From contig NZ_FTOJ01000007.1 of the NCBI RefSeq assembly GCF_900156685.1, positions 1 to 64,000 on the forward strand: a stretch of 64,000 nucleotides of DNA. Reading direction: 5' to 3'. The notes beneath the pieces were generated by a model. That model did no database searches and was not told the origin of the DNA. It was given only the letters and a program-made list of their open reading frames with translations. Positions 9,057 through 17,773 of this stretch are shown piece after piece; the stretch's first letter is position 1; every line of letters starts with the position of its first letter. The translations under genes were made by a program, and so were the position numbers. This stretch comes from Chryseobacterium piscicola. Lineage in GTDB: Bacteria; Bacteroidota; Bacteroidia; Flavobacteriales; Weeksellaceae.

Positions 9057-9080
9057 ATCTAAATTTCTGCGTATAAAAAT

Positions 9081-9109
9081 AAAAAAAGCGAATTAAAAAA
9101 TTCGCTTTT
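9081..9109. terminator. Terminator after nusG
   Basis: AAGCGAATT and AATTCGCTT (9086-9094 and 9099-9107) form a nine-base stem. The minus strand continues into seven T residues. It ends the tuf-tRNA-Trp-secE-nusG transcript and separates it from the GT-C gene. Confidence 0.8.
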
Positions 9110-9130
9110 ATATTGATAAACTTTAATTGT

Positions 9131-9673
9131 TTAAACTTTTTCTACTTGCATGAAGCTTAATTCCATTGGCGTTTTTCTACCGAAAATAAGTACTGAAACT
9201 TCAATTTTCTTTTTATCTTCAAGAATTTTTTCAACAGTACCATTGAAACCATTGAAAGGCCCATCGATTACTTTTACGTTTTCACCTACAATGTAAGGGA
9301 TTTCAACATCACTAGCAAATTCTGAAAGCTCATCCATTCTACCAAGCATTCTGTTCACTTCAGATTTTCTCATCGGAACAGGATCACCTCCTTTCGTTAA
9401 GCTTAAAAAAGAAATTACTCCTGGAATGTTTTTGATAACGTGTGGAATTTCTCCCATTAAATCGGCTTCTACCATTAGGTAACCAGGATAGTATGGCTTC
9501 TCTTTTGGAACTTTTTTACCGTTTCTTAGAACGATAACTTTTTCCATTGGGATAACTACTTGAGTTACATACTGATCAAAGCCTAAGCGTTTGATTTCTG
9601 TCTCAATATAGTTTTTCACTTTATTTTCCTGTCCGCTGATGGCTTTCAGCACATACCATTTCAATTCACTCAT
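9131..9673 (-). CDS. nusG: Transcription termination/antitermination factor NusG
   Basis: A 180-residue elongation factor that binds RNA polymerase and links it to Rho and ribosomes. The N-terminal NGN domain begins LKWYVLKAISGQENKVKNYI and contains PYYPGYLMVEA. The C-terminal KOW domain is recognisable as VGENVKVIDGPFNGFNGTVE (near 130-150). Normal size. It lies 17 bases after secE in the conserved secE-nusG pair, followed by a terminator. In most bacteria rplK would follow; here it does not. Confidence 0.98.
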   Translation of the reverse strand: MSELKWYVLKAISGQENKVKNYIETEIKRLGFDQYVTQVVIPMEKVIVLRNGKKVPKEKPYYPGYLMVEADLMGEIPHVIKNIPGVISFLSLTKGGDPVPMRKSEVNRMLGRMDELSEFASDVEIPYIVGENVKVIDGPFNGFNGTVEKILEDKKKIEVSVLIFGRKTPMELSFMQVEKV

Positions 9674-9690
9674 TATGGGAAAATCCTTTT

Positions 9691-9897
9691 TTAGTTGAAC
9701 ATGTTGATTAGCATTCCTATGATATTGCTGATAGCTTTAGAAAAAAGCTCATCAACCCCAAAGGTAAATAATGCAAGAATCACTGTTGCAATAGTTACTA
9801 CAATTGTAGAAGATTGCAAATCTGACCACTTCGGCCATTCAACTTTATATCTGAATTCGTTATAAGAACCTTTTAAAAAATCGACAAATGAACTCAT
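9691..9897 (-). CDS. secE: Preprotein translocase subunit SecE
   Basis: A 68-residue short form of SecE, the small subunit that clamps SecY in the inner-membrane translocon. It has an amphipathic N-terminal part with FRYKVEWPKWSDLQSST (the conserved EW.KP-like surface motif) and one transmembrane helix (about 31-58). The single-helix form is the norm outside Gammaproteobacteria. It lies between tRNA-Trp and nusG, the conserved arrangement. Confidence 0.96.
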   Translation of the reverse strand: MSSFVDFLKGSYNEFRYKVEWPKWSDLQSSTIVVTIATVILALFTFGVDELFSKAISNIIGMLINMFN

Positions 9898-9909
9898 AAT
9901 TTATTTTTG

Positions 9910-9980
9910 CACGGGCACTAGGATTCGAACCCAGATCAACGGTGTTGGAGACCGGTATCCTACCATTGGACGATGCCCGT
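9910..9980 (-). tRNA. tRNA-Trp (CCA anticodon)
   Basis: On the minus strand the gene starts ACGGGCA and ends TGCCCGT with discriminator G, as expected for bacterial tRNA-Trp. The anticodon loop reads CTCCAAC with CCA at its centre, and the T loop is GGTTCGAATCC. CCA is not encoded. It lies between tuf and secE, a conserved position in Bacteroidota and many other phyla. Confidence 0.97.
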
Positions 9981-9986
9981 AGATTA

Positions 9987-10016
9987 AAAGTTCCGTAAGT
10001 TTCCTTACGGAACTTT
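9987..10016 (-). terminator. Strong hairpin between tuf and tRNA-Trp
   Basis: A 13-base perfect stem (9987-9999 with 10004-10016) encloses a four-base loop, 17 bases after the tuf stop. The following T tract is interrupted (TTTTAATCT), so it may be a partial terminator that lets some transcripts continue into tRNA-Trp-secE-nusG, or an RNA-processing or stabilising hairpin. Confidence 0.65.
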
Positions 10017-10033
10017 AATTTATTTTAAGATGA

Positions 10034-11248
10034 TTAGTCTAAGATTTCAGTAACCTGACCAGAACCTACTGTTCTACCTCCTTCTCTGATCGCAAATCTA
10101 AGACCTACGTTAAGAGCGATTGGTTGTAGCAATTCTACAGTAATTTCTAAGTTATCACCAGGCATTACCATTTCTACACCTTCTGGTAAGAAGATTTCAC
10201 CTGTAACGTCTGTAGTTCTTACGTAGAACTGAGGACGGTATTTGTTGTGGAATGGAGTGTGACGTCCACCTTCTTCTTTAGAAAGGATATAAACTGAAGC
10301 TTTGAATTTCTTGTGAGGCTTCACAGAATCTTTCTTAGCGATAACCATACCTCTCTTGATGTCAGTTTTTTCAATACCTCTCAACAATAGACCTACGTTA
10401 TCTCCAGCTTCACCTCTATCTAGGATTTTTCTGAACATCTCAACTCCTGTAATAGTAGAAGTTAATTTTTCTTCACCCATACCGATGATATCTACAGGAT
10501 CTCCTGTGTTGATAATACCAGCTTCAATTCTACCAGTTGCAACAGTACCTCTACCTGTAATAGAGAATACGTCTTCAATTGGCATCAAGAAAGGCTTATC
10601 AGTATCTCTTGGTGGTTGCTCGATCCATTCGTCAACAGCATCCATTAATTGCTCAACAGATTTGAACCATTGGTCATCAGTCTTAGCACCTCCTTCTGCA
10701 GTAGCAGCTGTAAGAGCACCAAGTGCAGAACCTTGAATTACTGGAGAGTTATCTCCGTCGAATTCGTAAGTAGACAATAAGTCTCTCAATTCCATTTCAA
10801 CAAGCTCTAATAACTCAGCATCGTCTACCATGTCAACTTTGTTCATGAAAACAACGATTCTAGGTACGTTTACCTGACGACAAAGTAGGATATGCTCTCT
10901 AGTTTGTGGCATTGGCCCGTCTGTAGCAGCACACACAACGATAGCACCATCCATCTGAGCAGCACCAGTTACCATGTTCTTTACGTAATCCGCGTGACCT
11001 GGACAGTCAACGTGAGCGTAATGTCTTTTTTCAGTTTCGTACTCGATGTGAGCAGTATTGATAGTAATCCCTCTTTCTTTTTCTTCTGGAGCAGAGTCAA
11101 TAGCAGAGAAATCTTTTTTCTCAGCAAGACCTTTGCTTGCCAATACAGCAGAAATCGCTGCAGTAAGTGTAGTTTTACCATGGTCAACGTGACCAATAGT
11201 ACCAATGTTCAAGTGTGGTTTGTTACGATTAAACGTTTCCTTTGCCAT
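10034..11248 (-). CDS. tuf: Elongation factor Tu
   Basis: A 404-residue GTPase that delivers aminoacyl-tRNA to the ribosome. G1 GHVDHGKTT (near 18), G3 DCPGH (near 80) and G4 NKVD (near 136) are intact, followed by the two beta-barrel domains and the expected ending [10 protein letters not shown]. Length is close to the usual 395. It heads the unit tuf-tRNA-Trp-secE-nusG and has its own Bacteroidota promoter about 45 bases upstream. In E. coli the tRNA array Thr-Tyr-Gly-Thr lies directly upstream of tufB. Here that array is at 39.9-40.7 kb on the other strand, and a divergent lipoprotein gene occupies the upstream position. Confidence 0.99.
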   Translation of the reverse strand: MAKETFNRNKPHLNIGTIGHVDHGKTTLTAAISAVLASKGLAEKKDFSAIDSAPEEKERGITINTAHIEYETEKRHYAHVDCPGHADYVKNMVTGAAQMDGAIVVCAATDGPMPQTREHILLCRQVNVPRIVVFMNKVDMVDDAELLELVEMELRDLLSTYEFDGDNSPVIQGSALGALTAATAEGGAKTDDQWFKSVEQLMDAVDEWIEQPPRDTDKPFLMPIEDVFSITGRGTVATGRIEAGIINTGDPVDIIGMGEEKLTSTITGVEMFRKILDRGEAGDNVGLLLRGIEKTDIKRGMVIAKKDSVKPHKKFKASVYILSKEEGGRHTPFHNKYRPQFYVRTTDVTGEIFLPEGVEMVMPGDNLEITVELLQPIALNVGLRFAIREGGRTVGSGQVTEILD

Positions 11249-11289
11249 GATTTAAATTATTTATTTATTGTTATTCAAATTTTCGGTGT

Positions 11290-11317
11290 GCAAATATAAC
11301 GATTTTTTAAATATCAA
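11290..11317 (-). promoter_or_regulatory. Promoter of tuf
   Basis: On the minus strand TATATTTG (11290-11297) is a perfect -7 box. TTTG at 11314-11317 is a -33 candidate with a short 16-base spacer. The core and start region TATATTTGCACAC is identical to that in front of the tRNA array at 39817. Confidence 0.7.
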
Positions 11318-11494
11318 AAACTTTTTATTAAAAAAACTTTTCAAAACAAACCTTTTTACTCGCAAACCTTTCGTTTTCCAAATTAGGAATTGCAAATTTA
11401 AACAAAATATTGGATTAAAAAAATCTCTCTGCAAATCCAAAAGGATTTTTATTTCGTATGTAACTGTATTATTAACTTCAAATATCAAATTATT

Positions 11495-13012
11495 ATGAAA
11501 AAACTACTTTCTTTACTCTTAGCTGGAGCGGTTATGAGTACAACACTATCGTGTAATGACGATGAAAACACAATGGAACCGATGATAGAAGGGATGCAGG
11601 GTCCAGACATCTTAGTTTATGGTCTTACCGAAAACAATGAATTGGTTTCATTTAACGGAAATAATACCGCTACTTTCATGTCTAAAACTGCTGTAACTGG
11701 CATCACATCTGGTGAAAAATTAATGAGTATTGATTTTAGACCTGCTACTGGCGAACTTTATGCATTATCTAATGCTAGTAAACTTTACATCATTAATACA
11801 ACAACATCTGTGGCAAGACCGGTAAGTACAACAGCTTTTGCACCTGCAATTTCCGGTTCTATAGCTTCTATTGATTTTAATCCTACTGTTGACAGAATTC
11901 GTTTAGTTTCTAATACAGGACAAAATCTAAGACTACATCCTGAAACAGGAGTAACAGCGTTTACAGATACTTCAATTGCTACAACTTCATCTGTATCTGG
12001 AATTGCTTATACAAACAGCACATCTGGCGCTTCCAGTACTATTTTGTACGATATTGATGTAACTTCAAAAAAATTATTCAAACAAGATCCTCCAAATAAT
12101 GGAACTTTGGTTGCTGTTGGTGACCTTGGCTTTTCTTTTACAGGACAGGTTGCTTTTGATATCAACCCAGATAATAGTGTGGCTTTGGTTGCAGCAACAA
12201 ATGGCACAGAAAACAGTCTTTATAAAACAGATCTTGGTACTGGTGCATCCGTAAAAATTGGTAAACTATCTCAAAAGGTTATTGATCTTGCTATCCCTAC
12301 TAATCCTGTAGCTTATGCAATTGATAATGCTAATGCTTTGCAAATTTTCAATCCAAATAATCCTGCTCAAGGATTGGTTACTAAAGCTATTACCGGATTG
12401 CAAAGCGGAGAAGGTATATTGGGTATTGATTTCAGACCTTTAAACGGACAGCTTTATGCCTTAGGAAGTAAAAGCATGCTTTACACAATTAATCTTGGAA
12501 CAGGTGCCGCATCTGTAGTAGGTACAGGAACACCATTCACTCCTCTCTTAACTGGATCTGAATTTGGTTTTGATTTTAACCCGACAGTTGACAGAATCAG
12601 GGTTGTGAGCAATACTGGGCAAAACCTTCGTCTAAACCCTGTTGATGGAACTGTTGCAAGTGTTGACGGAGCAATTAATCCAGCATTATCTACACTTAGT
12701 GCGGCTGCTTACACCAACAATTTTACAGGAGCTACATCTACACAGCTTTTTGTAATTGATGCTACTACAGACAAATTGTATTTACAAGACCCGCCAAACA
12801 ATGGTACGATTGTAGAAAAAGGATCTTTGGGCATTAATATTACTGGAGCAAACGGTTTTGATATCGGTGCAAAGTCTCAAAATGCTTATTTATTGGCATC
12901 AGTAGGCACCGAAAATAAAATTTACATGGTAAACCTTGCCACAGGTGCTGCTACATCATCAGCAACATATCCGAATCCGGTAAAAGGATTTACTATTGGT
13001 TTAGGATTTTAA
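11495..13012 (+). CDS. Lipoprotein with two DUF4394 repeats
   Basis: A 505-residue exported lipoprotein. The signal sequence ends in TTLSCN, so Cys near residue 20 would be lipidated. The mature part is a tandem duplication of a DUF4394 module of about 230 residues. Matching motif pairs include IDFRPATGELYAL / IDFRPLNGQLYAL, PTVDRIR.VSNTGQNLRL (both halves) and DPPNNGT (both halves). The pattern suggests a beta-propeller-like fold. Function is unknown; such proteins are often annotated as hypothetical surface or periplasmic proteins. It is divergent from tuf and convergent with pyk, with a shared bidirectional terminator at 13030-13069. Confidence 0.85.
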   Translation: MKKLLSLLLAGAVMSTTLSCNDDENTMEPMIEGMQGPDILVYGLTENNELVSFNGNNTATFMSKTAVTGITSGEKLMSIDFRPATGELYALSNASKLYIINTTTSVARPVSTTAFAPAISGSIASIDFNPTVDRIRLVSNTGQNLRLHPETGVTAFTDTSIATTSSVSGIAYTNSTSGASSTILYDIDVTSKKLFKQDPPNNGTLVAVGDLGFSFTGQVAFDINPDNSVALVAATNGTENSLYKTDLGTGASVKIGKLSQKVIDLAIPTNPVAYAIDNANALQIFNPNNPAQGLVTKAITGLQSGEGILGIDFRPLNGQLYALGSKSMLYTINLGTGAASVVGTGTPFTPLLTGSEFGFDFNPTVDRIRVVSNTGQNLRLNPVDGTVASVDGAINPALSTLSAAAYTNNFTGATSTQLFVIDATTDKLYLQDPPNNGTIVEKGSLGINITGANGFDIGAKSQNAYLLASVGTENKIYMVNLATGAATSSATYPNPVKGFTIGLGF

Positions 13013-13029
13013 TTGAATTAAAATTTAAG

Positions 13030-13069
13030 CAAAAAAAAAAATCTCACGAAAATTTCGTGAGATTTTTTT
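13030..13069. terminator. Bidirectional terminator between DUF4394 gene and pyk
   Basis: ATCTCACGAAA pairs with TTTCGTGAGAT. It is flanked by a run of A residues on the left and T residues on the right, so it can end transcription from both sides. Confidence 0.85.
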
Positions 13070-13084
13070 GGTTTCTTGAAAAAC

Positions 13085-14530
13085 TTAAACTGTTGTAAGT
13101 CTCAATGTATTTGTTTTACCACCTTCAAAAGAAGGAGTTGCATTAATATTGATTACAAAATCTCCACTTTCAATATAGCCATAATTGTGAGTAAGCATAT
13201 TTACCTGGATAATTGTTTCATCAGTAGACTTATTCATATCATAATAATAAGCACGAACTCCCCAAAGAAGGTTCAGCATATTAATAACTCTCTTATTACC
13301 ACTATAAACAATAATGTGAGAATTGGGTCTATGAGCCGAAAGCTGGAAAGCGGTATATCCTGAATTCGTTAAAGTAACAATAGCAGTAACATTTGTAGTT
13401 TTCGCAATTCTTACTGCAGCCAGGCAAACTCTATTGGTAATGAATCGTTCATCGATACAGTTATAGTCTTTTTCAATAGGTTCGTTTTTGTGTTGGTAGA
13501 AATGCGTCATTTCTATATTTTTCACAATTTTCGTCATATTTTCTACCACCTGAACAGGATATCTACCTACAGATGTTTCTCCTGAAAGCATTACAGCATC
13601 AGCACCATCCAAAACAGAATTGGCCACGTCATTTACTTCTGCTCTTGTTGGTGTAAGACTGTTGATCATTGTTTCCATCATTTGAGTAGCAATAATTACA
13701 GGTTTTGAGAAGAATCTTGCTCTTTCTACCAAATTTTTCTGAATAGCAGGAACTTCTTCCATCGGAACTTCTACGCCCAAATCTCCACGTGCAACCATGA
13801 GCCCGTCGCATTCCAATAAAATTTCGTCTATATTTTTTACGCCTTCTGGTTTTTCAATTTTAGCAATAATTGGCGTTTTAAATTTACCATTAGGATGTTT
13901 TGAAATCAATTCCTTAAGATCAATAATATCTTGTGCATGACGTACGAAAGAAAGAGCGATCCAATCTACTTCCATATCCATCATGAAATTAGCATCCAAA
14001 ATATCTTTCTCTGTAAGAGCAGGAAGTGAAACATTGGTATTGGGAAGATTGACTCCTTTTTTTGAACTTAAGGGTCCACCTTGGATTGTTTTAGCCTTTA
14101 CAGTGTCAATATTATTAGTTTCAAGAACCTCCAAAACCAATTTACCATCATCTATTAAGATTCTTTCACCAACTTTCACATCTTGTGGAAATTGTTGATA
14201 CGTCATATAAACTTTAGTAGAATCTCCTTCTATTTTTTCGTTGGTAAAAGTAAGAATATCGCCAGGATTCAGATAAGAACCCTCTTTTACAACCCCTACT
14301 CTTAATTTCGGACCTTGTAAATCTCCTAAAATACCTACAGAATATCCGTACTCCTTATTAAGTTCCCTGATAAAAGAGATATTGCTTCGAACTAAATCGT
14401 AATCTGCATGCGAAAAATTTATTCTAAATATATCAACACCTGCCTTCATTAATCCCAACATGACTTCTTTTGAAGATGAAGCCGGACCAAGCGTTGCAAT
14501 AATTTTTGTCTTCTTTAAATACTTATTCAT
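13085..14530 (-). CDS. pyk: Pyruvate kinase
   Basis: A 481-residue enzyme that converts phosphoenolpyruvate and ADP to pyruvate and ATP in the last step of glycolysis. Signature elements are present: the start KTKIIATLGPASSS, the active-site lysine in AKIEKPEGV (near 222), the Mg-binding region GLMVARGDLGVEVP, and TQMMETMI with TRAEVNDVANSVLDGADAVM. Length fits the bacterial family. It is the last gene of acpP-fabF-rnc-(IPExxxVDY-like)-pyk and overlaps the gene before it by eight bases, so translation is probably coupled. Confidence 0.97.
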   Translation of the reverse strand: MNKYLKKTKIIATLGPASSSKEVMLGLMKAGVDIFRINFSHADYDLVRSNISFIRELNKEYGYSVGILGDLQGPKLRVGVVKEGSYLNPGDILTFTNEKIEGDSTKVYMTYQQFPQDVKVGERILIDDGKLVLEVLETNNIDTVKAKTIQGGPLSSKKGVNLPNTNVSLPALTEKDILDANFMMDMEVDWIALSFVRHAQDIIDLKELISKHPNGKFKTPIIAKIEKPEGVKNIDEILLECDGLMVARGDLGVEVPMEEVPAIQKNLVERARFFSKPVIIATQMMETMINSLTPTRAEVNDVANSVLDGADAVMLSGETSVGRYPVQVVENMTKIVKNIEMTHFYQHKNEPIEKDYNCIDERFITNRVCLAAVRIAKTTNVTAIVTLTNSGYTAFQLSAHRPNSHIIVYSGNKRVINMLNLLWGVRAYYYDMNKSTDETIIQVNMLTHNYGYIESGDFVININATPSFEGGKTNTLRLTTV

Positions 14531-14996
14531 AATACTGTATTATTTGATATAGTTCTTCATTAGAACTCAAAATATAATCTTGTATCGGAAACACAAGATT
14601 ATCAGGGAGCAAAATTACGGAAAAATCAGGAAACTGTTCAGAACTGTGTAATATATATTCTACATCTACCTGATTATTTAATAAAAATTTAATGTTTTCT
14701 TCTCCTGAAAAGAGTTCAGTCTGAATTTTTTTTTGTTTACTTTCAGATGATTTGTTTGATATAAAAGTAAAGCGTGTTTTTGTAGTCTTGTGATATGCCT
14801 CAAATCTAGGGAAGCAGTAATCGTAGTAAGATCCGTGATAAACCAGATCATTTATTCTTGTAAAAGTAAGCTCACCATTTTGGTTAAGCTTAAAAAAAAA
14901 TTCGTGGTCGGGCAAATGCTTTACTACTCTTACCAAACCAATGGTAATATCATCAAATTCGATGTCATCAATATCATAAAGCTTTTGTACTTCCAA
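14523..14996 (-). CDS. IPExxxVDY-type conserved flavobacterial protein
   Basis: A 157-residue soluble protein of unknown function. Flavobacteria carry a conserved family of this size between rnc and pyk, known by the motif name IPExxxVDY. The position matches exactly, but the motif itself is not intact here: the nearest segment is NNQVDVEYIL, so assignment rests mostly on gene order, size and the typical N-terminus (DIDFDDITIGLVRVVKHLPDHEFFFKLN-like). The likely start is TTG at 14996, since no ATG occurs in frame nearby. It overlaps rnc by 23 bases and pyk by 8, indicating tight translational coupling. Confidence 0.75.
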   Translation of the reverse strand: MEVQKLYDIDDIEFDDITIGLVRVVKHLPDHEFFFKLNQNGELTFTRINDLVYHGSYYDYCFPRFEAYHKTTKTRFTFISNKSSESKQKKIQTELFSGEENIKFLLNNQVDVEYILHSSEQFPDFSVILLPDNLVFPIQDYILSSNEELYQIIQYYE

Positions 14997-15738
14997 GAAT
15001 GTTCTCTTTTTTATTTAAAATATAGAATGCGCGCTGTGCAGCTTTTTCTTCTGCTTTTTTCTTAGAAGTTTCTGTAGCGTTGGCAATTTTTTCTTCTCCG
15101 AACCATACATGACATCTGAATACTATTGCTTTATTAGGTTGCATTTCTTCACAAGTTTCGTATTTTATGTTCAGTTTCTTTTTTTGGCACCACTCTAGCA
15201 AAAGACCTTTGTAGCTTACAATTTTATTTTCGAGCTTGATGATTTCAGAAGGTGTAAGCAATCTTTCCAAGACAATACGTTTACAGGTATCGTACTGAAA
15301 ATCAAGATACACTGCACCTACCAGTGCTTCGAATAAATTACCACAAATATTTTCTCCTAAGGCGATTACTACGCTTTGTTTCTGAAGAAGCTGTGTGAGT
15401 TTTAAATCTTCACCTAGCTTATTTAGATTTTTGCGGTTAACGATTTTAGATTTCATCTGCGTAAGATAACCTTCATTAGCCTGCGGATAAGTCTGAAATA
15501 AATGGCAAGAAATAATAGTCCCCAAAACAGAGTCTCCTAAAAACTCAAGCCTTTCATAGTTTCTATCACTATTTTTAGAAGAGGTTTTTAGTGCAAAAGC
15601 TTCACGATAGAGTTCCACATTTTGTACCTCAGCACCTAAAATTTTAAACAATTCTGTACTAAGGAAAGAGTCTCTCTCAGTGAGTTTCTTTTTTCTTTTT
15701 TTGAGGAGGAATTTAGAAAAGTATTTCTGTAACTCCAT
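14974..15738 (-). CDS. rnc: Ribonuclease III
   Basis: A 254-residue double-strand-specific endoribonuclease that processes rRNA precursors and mRNA hairpins. The catalytic signature ERLEFLGDSVLG (near residue 60-75) and the second acidic site GNLFEALVGAVYLD are intact. The C-terminal double-stranded RNA-binding domain spans about 165-240 (YKGLLLEWCQKKKL..., KKKAEEKAAQRAFY). It starts 9 bases after fabF and overlaps the next gene, so it belongs to the acpP-fabF-rnc-pyk operon. The same acpP-fabF-rnc order is widespread in bacteria. Confidence 0.97.
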   Translation of the reverse strand: MELQKYFSKFLLKKRKKKLTERDSFLSTELFKILGAEVQNVELYREAFALKTSSKNSDRNYERLEFLGDSVLGTIISCHLFQTYPQANEGYLTQMKSKIVNRKNLNKLGEDLKLTQLLQKQSVVIALGENICGNLFEALVGAVYLDFQYDTCKRIVLERLLTPSEIIKLENKIVSYKGLLLEWCQKKKLNIKYETCEEMQPNKAIVFRCHVWFGEEKIANATETSKKKAEEKAAQRAFYILNKKENILGSTKAL

Positions 15739-15747
15739 CAGTAAAAT

Positions 15748-16992
15748 TTAGATTTTCTTAAAAAGAACGCAAGCATTGTGACCTCCAAATCCGAAAGTAT
15801 TGCTCATAGCTACTTTCACATCTTTTTTGGCTGCTTTGTTGAATGTAAAATTCAACCTGCTGTCGATTTTTTCATCATCTGTAAAGTGATTGATTGTTGG
15901 TGGAACTACACCATGAATGATGGTACCCAAAACAGCAATCGCTTCTATAACACCCGCTGCACCCAAAAGGTGTCCGGTCATCGATTTTGTAGAATTAATC
16001 TGAATATCGTAGGCATGCTCTCCTAATAATCTTGAAATTGCATTAGACTCTGCAATATCTCCTAATGGAGTAGATGTTCCATGCATATTGATGTGATCTA
16101 CTTCATCAGCAGTTAAGCCTGCATCTTCTAAACAATTTTTCATTACCAGATAAGCTCCCAAACCTTCAGGATGTGGTGCAGTCATGTGATGTGCATCAGC
16201 ACTCATTCCTCCACCTAATAATTCTGCATAAATAGTGGCTCCACGTTTTACCGCGTGCTCATATTCTTCAAGTACAATACATCCTGCGCCTTCACCCAAA
16301 ACAAAGCCATCTCGGTCTTTATCAAATGGTCTAGAAGCCGTCTTAGGACTATCGTTTCTTGTAGAAAGTGCCATCATGGCATTAAACCCTCCCACTCCAC
16401 TTGCGGTAACTGCAGCTTCAGAACCTCCGCATACAATTACATCTGCTTTTCCTAGTTGAATCAGCATTTTAGAATCAATCAATGCGTTGGCGGAAGATGC
16501 ACAAGCAGAAACTGTGGTATAATTGGGACCGTGGAAACCATATTCAATAGAAATATGTCCCGGTGTAATGTCCGCAATCATCTTTGGTATAAAGAAAGGA
16601 TTAAATCTTGGAATATCTGTATTTGCCCATCCTAAAACTTCATTTTCAAAAGTTTCTAAACCACCAATTCCAGAACCCCAGATAACCCCTACCCTAAGTT
16701 TATCAACATTGTCTTCAATAATACGAGAATGTGCTACAGCTTCTCTTGCTGCCACCATCCCTAATTGAGTATTTCTATCCATCTTTTTAGCTTCCTTCTT
16801 ATCGAAGTGCTGAAGAGGATCGAAATTTTTTACCTCGCAGGCAAATTTTGTTTTAAAATTTGTGGCATCAAAAAGAGTAATCGGAGCGGCACCGCTCTCA
16901 CCTTTTACAAGATTTTCCCAGTATTCTTGTGCATTATTCCCAATAGGTGTTAGCGCTCCAAATCCTGTTACAACTACTCTTTTTAATTCCAT
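15748..16992 (-). CDS. fabF: 3-oxoacyl-ACP synthase II (KAS II)
   Basis: A 414-residue condensing enzyme that elongates acyl-ACP with malonyl-ACP in fatty-acid synthesis. The nucleophile Cys lies in SACASSANAL (near residue 163). The two catalytic histidines are in NMHGTSTPLGD (near 303) and STKSMTGHLLGAAG (near 340), followed by NTFGFGGHNACVLF. Length is standard. It follows acpP by 32 bases and precedes rnc by 9; acpP encodes its carrier protein, so the pair forms a functional unit. Confidence 0.98.
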   Translation of the reverse strand: MELKRVVVTGFGALTPIGNNAQEYWENLVKGESGAAPITLFDATNFKTKFACEVKNFDPLQHFDKKEAKKMDRNTQLGMVAAREAVAHSRIIEDNVDKLRVGVIWGSGIGGLETFENEVLGWANTDIPRFNPFFIPKMIADITPGHISIEYGFHGPNYTTVSACASSANALIDSKMLIQLGKADVIVCGGSEAAVTASGVGGFNAMMALSTRNDSPKTASRPFDKDRDGFVLGEGAGCIVLEEYEHAVKRGATIYAELLGGGMSADAHHMTAPHPEGLGAYLVMKNCLEDAGLTADEVDHINMHGTSTPLGDIAESNAISRLLGEHAYDIQINSTKSMTGHLLGAAGVIEAIAVLGTIIHGVVPPTINHFTDDEKIDSRLNFTFNKAAKKDVKVAMSNTFGFGGHNACVLFKKI

Positions 16993-17024
16993 AAATTTTC
17001 TTTAAAGTTCTTTGTTGAAGAATA

Positions 17025-17264
17025 TTATTTATTTACTACTTCTTCTATATAAGCAATAGCGTGCCCTACAGTAGTAATTTTTTCAGCTTGATCATCAGGG
17101 ATTTGAATGTTAAATTCTTTTTCAAATTCCATGATAAGTTCAACTGTATCCAGAGAGTCTGCTCCTAAATCGTTTGTGAAGCTAGCCTCAGGAGTTACTT
17201 CTGTTTCTTCAACGTCAAGCTTATCAGCGATGATAGCTTTTACTCTTGATGCAATGTCTGACAT
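17025..17264 (-). CDS. acpP: Acyl carrier protein
   Basis: A 79-residue acidic carrier that holds growing acyl chains on a 4-phosphopantetheine arm. The attachment serine is in [12 protein letters not shown] (near residue 38-39). The start is the ATG at 17264 (MSDIASRV), which gives the standard length. An upstream in-frame ATG at 17297 would add 11 atypical residues and would overlap the promoter -7 box, so it is rejected. First gene of the acpP-fabF-rnc-pyk operon. Confidence 0.98.
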   Translation of the reverse strand: MSDIASRVKAIIADKLDVEETEVTPEASFTNDLGADSLDTVELIMEFEKEFNIQIPDDQAEKITTVGHAIAYIEEVVNK

Positions 17265-17294
17265 AGTAAATATTTTTTTTATTGTTAGATGGTG

Positions 17295-17302
17295 CAAATA
17301 TA
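17295..17302 (-). promoter_or_regulatory. -7 box of the acpP operon
   Basis: TATATTTG on the minus strand, followed by CACC, lies 30 bases before the acpP start codon. A canonical -33 TTTG is not seen at 19-21 bases; the nearest is ATGTTTT. The box sets the short leader and argues against the upstream ATG. Confidence 0.6.
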
Positions 17303-17692
17303 TAAAATTCTTTATGATAAAACATTTTTTTAGTCTTTTTTGTCGGTAGACTAACGTTATTTTATCCCAACCCGTTTTAGTCTTTTCGTAATCAGGAGTT
17401 TAGAATATTTTAATTTTAGTGTGTGATAAAAAAAAGTTGTGGGACTATTTTTGTTTAATTTAAAATCAATATAAAACATACTCTTATTATAGTATTGTTT
17501 TTCATTTGTTTATCTAGAAGAAAACTCCTTTTTAATTTCTGGGCTTATTGGTTGACTTCAATAGAGAGAGAAGATTTAAAATAATTTTCAATTTTTTTAC
17601 CAAATTACGGAAACCCTTTTTTTAGATTAAAAATTCAGCAGTAACTTTACACATTGTTTGGATTTAAGCTCTTTATTATTACATTAAGATTG
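17303..17692. other. Divergent intergenic region before the methyltransferase operon
   Basis: About 390 bases of AT-rich DNA without an open frame of note, between acpP (minus) and the accessory methyltransferase operon (plus). I see no tRNA, direct repeat or insertion sequence marking the left edge of the accessory operon. Confidence 0.45.
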
Positions 17693-17700
17693 TAATTTTG
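17693..17700 (+). promoter_or_regulatory. Candidate -7 box of the methyltransferase operon
   Basis: TAATTTTG matches TAnnTTTG and lies 74 bases before the start codon at 17774. No spaced -33 TTTG is evident, so this is a weak call. Confidence 0.35.
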
Positions 17701-17773
17701 CAAATGAAATATTTGTATTTTGTAAAATTTAAATATAATAGAAAAGCATAAAGAAAACATAATTATTGAATCA